A DNA stretch of 64,000 nt from Chromohalobacter marismortui (GTDB lineage Bacteria; Pseudomonadota; Gammaproteobacteria; Pseudomonadales; Halomonadaceae), in assembly GCF_004364315.1 (NCBI RefSeq), contig NZ_SOBR01000005.1, positions 1-64,000 of the forward strand. Direction: 5' to 3'. Under the pieces are notes generated by a model that was not told the DNA's origin, ran no database searches, and saw nothing but the letters and a program-made list of their open reading frames with translations. Position numbers and translations under genes: made by a program. Below are positions 8,231 through 18,814 of the stretch, piece after piece; the first letter of the stretch is position 1, and each line of letters begins with the position of its first letter.

Positions 8231-9547
8231 ATGAGTGATCGCGCCTTTTCCCTGACGCGGCTCTACGAGCGCGTGACCGGCGATGAAGATAGCCGGCTAT
8301 GCAAGGACATTCCCGACGCCGCCTGTCACGAACAGCCCGGCAACTTTTTTCGCCACCTGCTGGCGTCGCTCGGCAACAAGCTCGCCGATGAACTGTCCAG
8401 CGCGCGCCTGGTGTTACCGTGGTTGCTGGGCGCCCTCGGTGCACCGGTGTGGATGGTCGGCTTTCTGGTGCCGATCCGCGAGGCCGGCGCCTTGCTGCCG
8501 CAGGTATTCGTCGCCGGCTACATTCGCCTCAAGTCGATCCGCAAGGGCGTATGGGTCACCGGCGGCATCGTGCAGGCTCTCGCCGCCCTGGTGATGGCGG
8601 GCATGGCCCTTTTCGGCCAGGGCGCCTGGGGCGGCGGCATCGTGCTCATCGCCTTGGTGGTGCTGTCCTTGGGACGTGGCCTGTCATCGATTGCCACCAA
8701 GGACGTGTTGGGCAAGACGATTTCCAAGCAACGCCGCGGCACGCTCATGGGCTGGAGCGGTAGCATGGCAGGCGCCATCACGTTGGCCGTGGGCGCGGTG
8801 CTGATGCTGTTCGGCGATCGACCGGGGCAGATCGCGCTGGCCATTCTCTTGCTCGCCGCGACACTCGGTTGGATGCTCAATGCCTTCTGCGCATCGCGTA
8901 TCAAGGAAGCACCCGGCGCTACCGAGGGTGGCCAGAATGTCTGGAGCAGCCTCGGCGAAGGCTTGCATCTGCTGCGTACCGATCGGCATTTTCGGCACTT
9001 CAACATGGCCCGTGCCCTGCTACTTTCCAGTGCGCTGGCGCTCCCCTATATCGCGCTACTGGGACAACGGCAAAGCGGCGCCGATCTCGGCGGCCTGGGC
9101 ATCATGATCCTGGTCTCGGGCCTGGCGAGCATGCTGGCCAGCCCACTCTGGGGCAAGCTTGCCGACCGTTCCAGTCGCAAGGTGATGCGCGACAGTGCCG
9201 TGCTCGCCACCTTGTGCTGTACGGCGGCGGCCTTGATCGCCTGGCTGCCGGGCGCCTGGACCCAGCGCATAGGGCCCTATGCGCTGGTCTATGCCCTACT
9301 CGTTATCGCCCATGCCGGCGTTCGGTTGGGCCGCAAGACCTACGTGGTGGATATGGCGGGTAGCGAAAAGCGTGCCTTGTATGTCGCGCTCTCCAACACC
9401 TTCACCGGGATTCTCATGTTGCTGATTGGCGGACTGCTCGGGGCCGTCGCGTACGTCATCGGTAGCGCCGGGTTACTGCTCGTACTGGCGGCATGCGCAT
9501 TGGGCGCGGCGGCTAGCAGCCAGTGCTTGCCGGAGGTCGAGACGTGA
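8231..9547 (+). CDS. MFS transporter of unknown substrate
   Basis: A 438-residue integral membrane protein preceded by AAGGA. After about 55 soluble residues it has roughly 10-12 hydrophobic helices (LVLPWLLGALGAPVWMVGFL, GGIVQALAALVMAGMALFG and others), with a major-facilitator type loop GKLADRSSRKVM between the sixth and later helices. The two halves are each about 190 residues. No substrate-specific motif was recognised. It stands alone between a divergent Rdx gene and the LOV gene, so context does not suggest a substrate. Confidence 0.75.
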   Translation: MSDRAFSLTRLYERVTGDEDSRLCKDIPDAACHEQPGNFFRHLLASLGNKLADELSSARLVLPWLLGALGAPVWMVGFLVPIREAGALLPQVFVAGYIRLKSIRKGVWVTGGIVQALAALVMAGMALFGQGAWGGGIVLIALVVLSLGRGLSSIATKDVLGKTISKQRRGTLMGWSGSMAGAITLAVGAVLMLFGDRPGQIALAILLLAATLGWMLNAFCASRIKEAPGATEGGQNVWSSLGEGLHLLRTDRHFRHFNMARALLLSSALALPYIALLGQRQSGADLGGLGIMILVSGLASMLASPLWGKLADRSSRKVMRDSAVLATLCCTAAALIAWLPGAWTQRIGPYALVYALLVIAHAGVRLGRKTYVVDMAGSEKRALYVALSNTFTGILMLLIGGLLGAVAYVIGSAGLLLVLAACALGAAASSQCLPEVET

Positions 9548-9652
9548 CGCCAGGTGGCGCGTTGAAATCCGACCCCAGCATGGCCATGATAAATGTACGA
9601 TTGCCTCGCAAGAACGGCTCATGACAACGAAAGTCAAAGGAACGCGAGAGAG

Positions 9653-10087
9653 ATGAAACGACCTCCCATGATCAGCCCGGCGCTACTCGAACGTATCGTC
9701 AATGCGTCAGACGATGGCATCGTGGTGGCCGAACAGGAAGGCGACGAAACCATCCTGATCTATGCCAACCAAGGTTTCGAACGCCTCACCGGTTACAGTG
9801 CCGACGAGATTCTCTATCGCGACTGCCGTTTCCTGCAAAACGGTGATCGCGACCAGATCCAGTTGGATAACATCCGCCAGGCGATCCGCTCGGGACAACC
9901 CTGCCGTGAGGTGCTGCGCAACTACCGCAAGGACGGCTCGATGTTCTGGAACGAACTATCGATCACACCCGTCTACGACGACGAAGATCAACTGACCTAC
10001 TTCGTCGGCGTGCAGAAGGACGTGACCGACCTCGTCGAGGCGATGCAGGAACTTCAGCGCTTGCGGGCCGCACGCGACCAGGTGTAG
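9653..10087 (+). CDS. Short LOV blue-light photoreceptor
   Basis: A 144-residue protein made of a single PAS/LOV domain with short helical caps. It carries the LOV photo-cysteine motif as DCRFLQ (residues about 59-64) and the core NYRKDGSMFWNELSITPVYDD. It closes with YFVGVQKDVTDLV and a C-terminal helix. The pattern strongly resembles the short LOV proteins of Pseudomonas putida (PpSB1-LOV/PpSB2-LOV), including VNASDDGIVVAEQEGD and REVLRNYRKDG. These bind FMN, form a cysteinyl adduct in blue light and have no fused output domain. The start at 9653 has a GAGAGAG leader; the ATG at 9668 (MISPALLERIV) is an equally plausible start. No partner gene is evident next to it. Confidence 0.9.
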   Translation: MKRPPMISPALLERIVNASDDGIVVAEQEGDETILIYANQGFERLTGYSADEILYRDCRFLQNGDRDQIQLDNIRQAIRSGQPCREVLRNYRKDGSMFWNELSITPVYDDEDQLTYFVGVQKDVTDLVEAMQELQRLRAARDQV

Positions 10088-10182
10088 CGAGATATCAGGC
10101 ATCACGGGGCTTGCACTGGAGGTGCGTAGGCGCTATATAGCCAGCGGGCATCACTGGGATGCCGAGGCACGGAGGGCTCTGC

Positions 10183-10377
10183 ATGAGCCGTGAAGAATTC
10201 GCCGATGAACTGGACCTGTTCGATGCCGTCAACGACGCGTCCTACCCGCGTTTGCGCGGCGGTCGCAGCGACACGTTGAAGGCACGTCGTCGCGTCGAGG
10301 AACTTCTCGAGGAGCGCCGCCTACAGCGCGCCATCGAGGATGACTGGGACATCGGCGACGTCGACGAAGAAGAGTGA
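10183..10377 (+). CDS. Small acidic PA3496-like protein
   Basis: A 64-residue charged protein starting MSREEFADELDLFDAV after a strong GGAGGG ribosome site at 10171. It has an Arg-rich middle (TLKARRRVEELLEERRLQRA) and an acidic tail (DDWDIGDVDEEE). The arrangement resembles the small conserved family annotated after Pseudomonas PA3496 (putative envelope integrity protein). No enzyme motif or membrane segment is present, and function is unknown. An upstream in-frame ATG at 10159 lacks a ribosome site. Confidence 0.7.
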   Translation: MSREEFADELDLFDAVNDASYPRLRGGRSDTLKARRRVEELLEERRLQRAIEDDWDIGDVDEEE

Positions 10378-10512
10378 CATGCCAGCGCAACCGGGCCATG
10401 CCGCTCGCGTCGGCATGCCTCGACACCGGGGCGTTTCATCGCACTGGCCTTTACGCAACGCCCCCTCTATCATCATCACGCGTGATTCATTTCTCAACCA
10501 AACCGGAATTCC

Positions 10513-12174
<1,662 letters not shown>

Positions 12175-12194
12175 CCCGTCCATGCCGCATCATG

Positions 12195-12228
12195 AAGGCC
12201 TCGTTGCATTCGCAGCGAGGCCTTTTTA
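12195..12228 (+). terminator. Rho-independent terminator after ettA
   Basis: A perfect 9-bp stem aaggcctcg / cgaggcctt with a 12-base loop is followed by a short T tract. It lies 21 bases after the ettA stop and before the next gene. Confidence 0.9.
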
Positions 12229-12348
12229 TGCGCCATCCGAAACGCCAGGGCGTGACGTGCAGCCCTGTGGCGGCTGAATGTCGTGAACACACTGCAAGAC
12301 GGCGAGCCTCTCGACACCACGGACGCTGTCATACTCGAGGATACTGCA

Positions 12349-13713
12349 ATGGTTGGCGTGATGACCTGGCCGTACGAGCTATTCAACCGCGTGCGACAAA
12401 GCATTGCCTTTTACCCCACCCTGTTGGCCCTGATCTATCTCGCCCTGGGGCTCATCGCCGTGGTGCCGCGAATTCCCGATACCGCCTTGCCTGCCTTGCT
12501 TGTACCGCTCGACTTCAAGGATCCCGGCACGGTCCGCACACTACTCTCGACACTGATCGCCGGCATGATCTCGATGGTAGTGTTCAGCTTTTCGATGGTC
12601 ATGACGGTACTCTCCCAGGCAGGTGGCCAGTTTTCACACAAGCTGGTCTTCGGCCTGGTCACCGAGCGACCTCATCAGCGTGTACTCGGCCACTATCTGG
12701 GAACCATCCTGTTCATCCTGATCCTGCTGATGGTGCCGTTCAAGAATGAGTCCCCCAGCCTGTGGCGTTCGCTGGGCGGCTACCTAGGCGTGGGGATGGT
12801 GATCCATTGTCTGGCGTTGTTCGTCTACTTCATCCACAACGCCTCGCAATCCGTGCAGATAAACGCCATCCTTCAGGGCCTGCACCGCTCCACTCGCGAG
12901 TCGATGCAACGTCTGGCGTCCCTCCAGCAACAAGATAGATGGCAGCACCACACCGATATCGAGGTACCCAGCGGATGCCATGTCATCCATGCCCGACAAA
13001 GCGGCTACGTGCAAAGCGTAAAACTCGAGACGCTGGCAAGGCTCGCCGAAGAGCATGATGCGGTCATCCACCTCAATTTCATGTTCGGCGACTATACCGT
13101 CGTCGATTTTCCGCTGTTCAAGATCGAAGCCACCGACAAGCCGGGGAAGGACATCGAGCAGGCGGTGCTGGAAACGCTGGTCTACGTACAGGGCGAGTCC
13201 GTGAAGGATCTCTATATCAATGGTCTGACACAGCTGATGGAGATCGCCATCAAAGCGATCTCACCAAGCGTCAACGACCCTGGGACCGCCCGCCTGTGCC
13301 TGCATCAGCTGACGGAACTCCTCTGCCGACGCCTGACGATCACCCCCAGCAATGTCCTGACCGATGGACAAGGAACGCTGCGCGTGACATGGAAGATTCA
13401 CGACTTCGACAGCTTGCTCTATCGGCTTTTTACACCGATTCTGCATTACGGTCGCGACGATATAAGCATCCTGCTGGCCTTGCTCAAGGCACTGAAAACA
13501 CTGTCGATGTTCGCCGACGAAGCGGCCCTGTCGATCATCCAGGCACATACCGACCGGGTCGTGGAAGCACTGGAGACGGCGGCGCAGGACACGCTGGATC
13601 GCCACTTCATCGCCAGTCGCATGCAGGCCGGCGAGCATCGCTTGCGAGTGCGGCTCCTAGCGCCAACGCACGACGCCGACGCAGCGGCTGCTTCCCGCGG
13701 CCGCACCCCATAG
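12349..13713 (+). CDS. DUF2254 family membrane protein
   Basis: A roughly 454-residue inner membrane protein (476 if the GTG at 12283 is used). The ATG at 12349 (MVGVMTWPYELFNRVRQS) is preferred because GAGGATA precedes it and family members begin near a membrane-proximal Arg-rich helix. Four hydrophobic helices occupy roughly the first 170 residues. The family signature runs through TVRTLLSTLIAGMISMVVFS, FSMVMTVLSQAGGQFSHKL and AISPSVNDPGTA (the usual form is A-LSP-INDP-TA). The C-terminal half is soluble. Molecular function is unknown. Confidence 0.85.
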   Translation: MVGVMTWPYELFNRVRQSIAFYPTLLALIYLALGLIAVVPRIPDTALPALLVPLDFKDPGTVRTLLSTLIAGMISMVVFSFSMVMTVLSQAGGQFSHKLVFGLVTERPHQRVLGHYLGTILFILILLMVPFKNESPSLWRSLGGYLGVGMVIHCLALFVYFIHNASQSVQINAILQGLHRSTRESMQRLASLQQQDRWQHHTDIEVPSGCHVIHARQSGYVQSVKLETLARLAEEHDAVIHLNFMFGDYTVVDFPLFKIEATDKPGKDIEQAVLETLVYVQGESVKDLYINGLTQLMEIAIKAISPSVNDPGTARLCLHQLTELLCRRLTITPSNVLTDGQGTLRVTWKIHDFDSLLYRLFTPILHYGRDDISILLALLKALKTLSMFADEAALSIIQAHTDRVVEALETAAQDTLDRHFIASRMQAGEHRLRVRLLAPTHDADAAAASRGRTP

Positions 13714-13772
13714 GGCCCCATGGCGCAGAGCGACATCTGGCGGACCGGCGAACCGGCCTCGCCACGCACGGC

Positions 13773-14693
13773 TCACTTCGGGTATAGCGAGGCGTCGCCC
13801 CGCGGGCGCGTCTTGAAGCGCCGATGCAGCCACAGATACTGCTCGGGATGTCGGCGAATGGCGTCTTCGATGACGCGATTGATGCGCGTGGCATCGGCGA
13901 CATCATCGCCCGAGGGAAAGCCCTCCAGCGCAGGCAGGTATTCCATCGAATAGGTTGCGTCATCGGGGTTGCGGTGGAAGATCAGTGGCATCACGGGCGC
14001 CCCCGTCATGCGCGCAATCTTGGCGGTCAACTTGAGGGTCGCCGCCTGGACGCCGAAAAACGGCGCAAAGACGCTGGCGTCGCGCCCGAAATCCTGATCC
14101 GGCGAATACCAGACGGCATGTCCCGTCTTGATACGGCGCACGACATCCCGCAAATCGTGGCGATCGATGGCACGCCCGAAGATGCGCCGCCGTGCACGGG
14201 TCATGAAGCGTTCGAACAGAGGATTGTCATGCGCCCGGTAAACCACGTCCGCAGGAAAGAACAGCGAATGCAGCGCCCCGCCGAGATCGAGCGTCGAGAA
14301 GTGGACCCCGATGATCAACGCGCCCTTGCCTTGCGCCAAGGCCTGCGTCATGTGGTCTTCCCCCTTGAAGGTCACTCGGTGGCGCAAGTGTTTCGGATCG
14401 CGACACCACCCGGTGGCGGTCTCGAGAATGCCCTTGCCGTTGGCGATGAAGGTCTCACGCACCAGTGCGGCACGCTGGCGCTCGCTGAGCTCGGGAAAGC
14501 ACAGCGCCAGATTGGTCTCGGTAATACGTCGACGACTGCGCGCGAAACGCCAGGCGCTCAACCCGATGATGCGTCCCACCAGCATCTTGAGGCGCCAGGG
14601 CAGCCAGGCACCGAGGTACATGGCGCCGATGGCCAGCCAAGTGGGCCAGTAGCGGGGATGAACGAAACTGTCGGGAAATACGTGCTTGGGCAT
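13773..14693 (-). CDS. lpxL: Lipid A biosynthesis lauroyl acyltransferase
   Basis: A 306-residue protein, the same length as E. coli LpxL, and colinear with it throughout. It opens with HPRYWPTWLAIGAMYLGAWLP (membrane anchor) and NLALCFPELSERQR. The acyltransferase H-x4-D/E motif appears in GVHFSTLDLGG, followed by YRAHDNPLFERFM, VWYSPDQDFG and the C-terminal QYLWLHRRFKTRP. It transfers a secondary acyl chain from acyl-ACP to Kdo2-lipid IVA at the inner membrane. Exact acyl specificity (LpxL versus LpxM or LpxP) is not certain from sequence, but overall similarity favours LpxL. Confidence 0.9.
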   Translation of the reverse strand: MPKHVFPDSFVHPRYWPTWLAIGAMYLGAWLPWRLKMLVGRIIGLSAWRFARSRRRITETNLALCFPELSERQRAALVRETFIANGKGILETATGWCRDPKHLRHRVTFKGEDHMTQALAQGKGALIIGVHFSTLDLGGALHSLFFPADVVYRAHDNPLFERFMTRARRRIFGRAIDRHDLRDVVRRIKTGHAVWYSPDQDFGRDASVFAPFFGVQAATLKLTAKIARMTGAPVMPLIFHRNPDDATYSMEYLPALEGFPSGDDVADATRINRVIEDAIRRHPEQYLWLHRRFKTRPRGDASLYPK

Positions 14694-14735
14694 GACTCTC
14701 TCAGGGCGTCGAAACGCCGCTCATTGTAGCGGATT

Positions 14736-15830
14736 TCACATCATCTCGGCGTTGCGATAGCGGCGCGGCACCCGGGGCAGCAACCCGGTCAACAACGTAT
14801 AGCTGATGGTGTCGCAATAACGCGCCACTTCGTCGACGGACAGCCCTTCGCCCCATAACACCACCCGACTGCCGACATCCGCCTCGGGCACGTCGGTGAG
14901 ATCGACCGTCAGCATATCCATGGACACCTTGCCGGCGAGCGGTACACGCTGTCCTTCGACGAGTACGGGCGTACCGTCCTGAGCATGACGATCGTAGCCA
15001 TCGCCGTAGCCACAGGCAACCACACCGATACGCGAGGGGCGCGACGCCTTCCAGCGCCCGCCGTAACCGACGACTTCCCCCGTCGCCAGTTCACGCACCG
15101 CGATGAGTTCTGAACGCAAGGTCATCACTGGCTTGAGGGCGCGGCTGGCATCATTGGCGCCTTCCAGTGGATCGCTGCCATAGAGCATGACCCCCGGACG
15201 AGTCCAGTCGCCATGGGCCTCGGGCCAAGCGAGTGTCGCGGGTGAATTGGCGAGGCAGATCGGCGCCTCGAGCCGCTGACGCAGCGTCTCGATACACGTC
15301 ATCTGACGGCGAAAATACGTCGGATCCAGCGCGTCGGCGGTGGCGAAGTGAGTCATCAAGTGCAGTGCGGTGACCTGGGTCGACGCCGCCTTCAGACGCT
15401 GCCAACGCGCCACGAACATCTCCGGCGCGACCCCCAGGCGATGCATGCCGGAGTCCAGCTTCAGCCAGGTCGGGATCGGCTGCCGGGGGTGATACGCCAG
15501 TAGCGCATCGATCTGCCAATCACTATGCACGGCGACCCATAACCGATGCGCGTCGATGAGCGGCAGTTCCGCAGCATCGAAGAAGCCTTCCAGCAACATG
15601 ATCGGCTGTGTGATTCCCGCGTCACGTAGCGCGACTGCTTCCTCAAGGCTGGCGACGGCAAAAGCGGGGGCCATATCGGCCAGTGCCAAGGCGCACTGTG
15701 TCGCGCCATGACCGTAAGCATCCGCTTTGAGGACCGCCAAGGCACGGCTGTGTGGCGCTCGATCACGGGCAAGACGGTAATTGTCGCGCAAGGCGCCCAG
15801 ATCGATATCGGCGATCAACGGCCGGGACAT
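14736..15830 (-). CDS. alr: Alanine racemase
   Basis: A 364-residue PLP enzyme that makes D-alanine for peptidoglycan. The PLP-binding Lys is residue 35 in AVLKADAYGHGA. Other family hallmarks are LKLDSGMHRLG, the GYGDGYDRHAQDG region that carries the second catalytic Tyr context, and the C-terminal DMLTVDLTDVP. A very strong GAGGAGGA ribosome site precedes the ATG. It could be the biosynthetic Alr or a catabolic DadX. No D-amino-acid dehydrogenase (dadA) lies beside it, which argues mildly for Alr. Confidence 0.95.
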   Translation of the reverse strand: MSRPLIADIDLGALRDNYRLARDRAPHSRALAVLKADAYGHGATQCALALADMAPAFAVASLEEAVALRDAGITQPIMLLEGFFDAAELPLIDAHRLWVAVHSDWQIDALLAYHPRQPIPTWLKLDSGMHRLGVAPEMFVARWQRLKAASTQVTALHLMTHFATADALDPTYFRRQMTCIETLRQRLEAPICLANSPATLAWPEAHGDWTRPGVMLYGSDPLEGANDASRALKPVMTLRSELIAVRELATGEVVGYGGRWKASRPSRIGVVACGYGDGYDRHAQDGTPVLVEGQRVPLAGKVSMDMLTVDLTDVPEADVGSRVVLWGEGLSVDEVARYCDTISYTLLTGLLPRVPRRYRNAEMM

Positions 15831-15918
15831 GGCAAACGTTCCTCCTCACAAGGCGATAACCAGCGCACTATTCTACCCGCTCGCACGCCGACCCGCTCGC
15901 GCAGTGTGGCGCGATACG

Positions 15919-15945
15919 CAAAACGCCGCACCCAGAGGTGCGGCG
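15919..15945 (-). terminator. Terminator downstream of the TolC-family gene
   Basis: A perfect 9-bp stem cgccgcacc / ggtgcggcg with a 4-base loop is followed, reading leftward, by a T run (aaaa on the plus strand). It lies 30 bases past the stop of the tolC-like gene and separates it from alr. Confidence 0.85.
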
Positions 15946-15974
15946 TCATGAAGGGGGCGTATCGAACGTCCCCC

Positions 15975-17444
15975 TCAGGGCGTGGCCGATGGCCCCATGG
16001 TGGGTCGCTTGCCGATGTCTTCCACCTGACTCATCCCGCCGTCTTCGGGCAAACGCAACTTCACTGTCTGCGTATCCTTCAGCCATTCGTTTAGCTCACG
16101 AATCACGCCTTGATCGAGCACACCTGCCTGCTGACGCAGCGCCACCATGTCGGTCACGTAGGTGTAGCGTGCGTCGGCGTAATCGGCAATGGCTTGATAG
16201 AGGCTTTGCTCGGCTTCGAGCACATCGACGATATTGCGCGTGCCGACCTGATAACCCGAGCGGGTCGCTTCCAACGCACTACGGTTGGAAACGATCGCCT
16301 GGCGCTGGGCCTCGACGCTTTCGACATCGTTCATGACTTGCGTGAACAGCGAGCGTACCTGCTGGGTGGTATCGCGACGCTGGGCCTCGAAATCATATTG
16401 CGTGGCTTCGAGCGAATAGGTCTGCTGACGGACCTGGGCACTGGTCGTGCCCCCGCTGTAGATGGGCAACGTGGCCTGAAGGCCCACCGTGGTGCCTTCA
16501 TTATGGCCGCTGAGATAGTCCTGATCGCTATCCGAATAATCATAGTTGGCGAAGGCCGACAGTGTCGGCAGATGGCCGGCCTGCGCCTGATCAACTTCGG
16601 CTTGCGCCACATTCACCGCTGCCTGGGCTGCCTGCACACTGGGGTTATTGGCGACCGCCAGGCGAACCCACCTATCACGCTTTGCCGGCTCAGGGGCCTC
16701 GATGGGAATGTCTTCCGACAGCATCTCGATGCTGTCGTAACGCTTGCCGGTCAAACGCTGCAGTGCCTCGAAACTGACCTGCAGGTCGTTTTCGGCGGAG
16801 ATGCGCTGCGCACGCGCCAGGTCGTATGATGCCCGGGCCTCGTTGACATCGGTAATGGCCACCAAGCCGACGTCGAACTGTTCCTGCGCCTGATCGAGCT
16901 GACGCTTGATGGCTTTTTCTTGCGCAATGCGCGCCTGAAGTACTTCATAGGCACGCAGAATCTCGAAATACGCCGAGGCGACATCGTAAAGAAGCTGCTG
17001 ACGATCCGCTTGCAACAAAAGTGCTTGTTGATCGATCTCGCGCTTGGCGATCTGCAGCGACGCCCAGCTCGTGGCGTCGTATAACGCCTGAGTCAATTCA
17101 AGGCTGGCGCTGGTGGCGTTGTAGTTATCCGCGGAACTCCCTACACCACTCTGGGCACCACCGCCCTGAATACCACTGCCCTCCTGACTCTCTAGCGTGT
17201 TGTTGTGCGCAACCTGCGCCGTGGCGTCGATCTGCGGCAACAGGCTGCCTCGTGCCACGTCACGTCCCGCCTCGACACTCTGGAAGGTCGACCGCGAGGC
17301 ATCCAGGGTAGCGTTGTCTTGCAGGGCATCCTGCGTGATCGTCCACAAATCGGCGGCCTGCGCCTGAGAAGTGACGACAGCGGCAATCAGCACCGGCAAT
17401 AAACGCAACCGAAATTTCGGCGATGACGGCTCTCGAGAGGACAT
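15975..17444 (-). CDS. tolC: TolC-family outer membrane efflux/secretion channel
   Basis: A protein of about 489 residues starting MSSREPSSPKFRLRLLP. It has a signal peptide ending at SQAQA-ADLW and an AGGAAC ribosome site before the ATG. An in-frame upstream TTG would add 42 non-signal residues and was rejected. TolC repeats begin at LWTITQDALQDNATLDASRS and again at RWVRLAVANNPSVQAAQAAV. The typical SGYQVGTRNIVDVLEAEQSL motif is present near the C-terminus. This is a stand-alone general TolC, distinct from the adhesin-cluster LapE-like protein; it is solitary here and could serve several exporters. Confidence 0.9.
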   Translation of the reverse strand: MSSREPSSPKFRLRLLPVLIAAVVTSQAQAADLWTITQDALQDNATLDASRSTFQSVEAGRDVARGSLLPQIDATAQVAHNNTLESQEGSGIQGGGAQSGVGSSADNYNATSASLELTQALYDATSWASLQIAKREIDQQALLLQADRQQLLYDVASAYFEILRAYEVLQARIAQEKAIKRQLDQAQEQFDVGLVAITDVNEARASYDLARAQRISAENDLQVSFEALQRLTGKRYDSIEMLSEDIPIEAPEPAKRDRWVRLAVANNPSVQAAQAAVNVAQAEVDQAQAGHLPTLSAFANYDYSDSDQDYLSGHNEGTTVGLQATLPIYSGGTTSAQVRQQTYSLEATQYDFEAQRRDTTQQVRSLFTQVMNDVESVEAQRQAIVSNRSALEATRSGYQVGTRNIVDVLEAEQSLYQAIADYADARYTYVTDMVALRQQAGVLDQGVIRELNEWLKDTQTVKLRLPEDGGMSQVEDIGKRPTMGPSATP

Positions 17445-17672
17445 CGGCTTGGGTTCCTTTCTTTTGACGCACGGTCTTGCGACGAACGTGCTTTTGACTG
17501 ACTTGCTTTTCACAGGGGGCAGGCTGATGACGGCCTCGACCACCGCTAGCGTCACCGCCAACATGGGCAACGAGTTACATACAATGCCGCATGTATTGCT
17601 TCAGATCAATGAATCAGTCGAATATGCACGCACCAAGGATAGCGTGAAAATTGCATCATTGCCGTGACAGGC

Positions 17673-17712
17673 CGCCTGGCATGAAGGAGCATGCGGCCCT
17701 TCATGCCAGGCG
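17673..17712 (-). terminator. Long perfect hairpin immediately after rpoS
   Basis: A perfect 15-bp inverted repeat (cgcctggcatgaagg / ccttcatgccaggcg) with a 10-base loop starts two bases after the rpoS stop. Reading leftward it is not followed by a good U tract. It may terminate transcription or protect the rpoS mRNA 3' end. Confidence 0.65.
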
Positions 17713-17714
17713 TG

Positions 17715-18692
17715 TCATTCAAAGATCGAGTCCAACGACAACCCTTGTTTCTCCAGCACGCGGCGTAGTTTTTTCAGCGCTTCGACCTGAATCTGTCGTA
17801 CCCGCTCGCGCGTCAGCCCGATTTCCGCGCCGACATCCTCGAGGGTCGCAGCTTCATGTCCGCGCAGACCGAAACGGCGCACCACGACTTCCATTTGCTT
17901 GTCGGTCAGCTCCGCCAACCAGTCGTCGACGTGCTGTTTGACATCATTGCCGACCAGTAGCGACTCGGGGCCGGCTTCATTCTCATCGGCCAGCGTGTCG
18001 ATCAGCGGTTTATCGCTTTCACCGCCCATCGGATAGTCGACCGACGACACGCGCTCGTTGAGCCCAAGCATCTTCTTGACGGTACCCACCGGTTTGTCCA
18101 GAAACTCAGCGATTTCCTCGGCGGTGGCTTCGTGGTCGAGCCGCTGCGTCAACTCACGTGCAGCGCGCAGGTATATATTGAGCTCCTTGACCACATGGAT
18201 GGGCAGGCGGATCGTACGCGTCTGATTCATCAGCGCCCGCTCGATGGTCTGCCGAATCCACCAGGTGGCATAGGTCGAGAAGCGAAATCCGCGTTCGGGA
18301 TCGAACTTCTCCACGGCCCGAATCAGGCCCAGATTGCCTTCCTCGATCAAGTCGAGCAGTGACAATCCACGGTTGAGGTAACGTCTGGCTATCTTGACCA
18401 CCAGACGCAGGTTGGACTCGATCATGCGCTGGCGTCCGGCAGGATCGCCCTTTTGGGCCAGCCGCCCATAGTGCACTTCTTCTTCAGGCGTCAACAGCGG
18501 CGAAAAGCCGATTTCGTTGAGGTATATCTGGGTAGCATCGAGGCTTTGGTGGTAAGTGTTGTCATCACGATTCAGCGCTTTCTCGAACGCATCGCCCTCC
18601 TTGTCACGAGCGACCTCGGCGGCATCGACTTCCATTTCACTGTCAACGTCGTCAAGATCCACACCCTGAATATCCCGCTCCAGCATGCTCAT
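17715..18692 (-). CDS. rpoS: RNA polymerase sigma factor RpoS (sigma-38)
   Basis: A 325-residue sigma-70 family factor. After an acidic N-terminus it shows region 1.2 ([20 protein letters not shown]) and region 2 ([39 protein letters not shown]). Region 3 follows, then region 4 ([20 protein letters not shown]) and the end GLSLDSIFE. Length and sequence fit RpoS rather than RpoD or RpoH. The position downstream of nlpD on the same strand is the classical arrangement, in which an rpoS promoter commonly lies inside nlpD. It is the master regulator of the stationary phase and general stress response. Confidence 0.97.
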   Translation of the reverse strand: MSMLERDIQGVDLDDVDSEMEVDAAEVARDKEGDAFEKALNRDDNTYHQSLDATQIYLNEIGFSPLLTPEEEVHYGRLAQKGDPAGRQRMIESNLRLVVKIARRYLNRGLSLLDLIEEGNLGLIRAVEKFDPERGFRFSTYATWWIRQTIERALMNQTRTIRLPIHVVKELNIYLRAARELTQRLDHEATAEEIAEFLDKPVGTVKKMLGLNERVSSVDYPMGGESDKPLIDTLADENEAGPESLLVGNDVKQHVDDWLAELTDKQMEVVVRRFGLRGHEAATLEDVGAEIGLTRERVRQIQVEALKKLRRVLEKQGLSLDSIFE

Positions 18693-18814
18693 ATCCGATA
18701 CCCCACTTTACTGCTGCCGATTTGATGACCACAGCCGGAGTGCGCAAGCCACCGGCCGTGGCGGACTACCCGTTTATTGTTCTACGCATGTTCAGGGTCC
18801 GAGTCCTACCGCGC

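Noticed and set aside
17445-17570. N-terminal extension of the TolC-family protein from an upstream TTG
   Set aside because: It would place 42 residues before a clear signal peptide; the ATG with AGGAAC is better.
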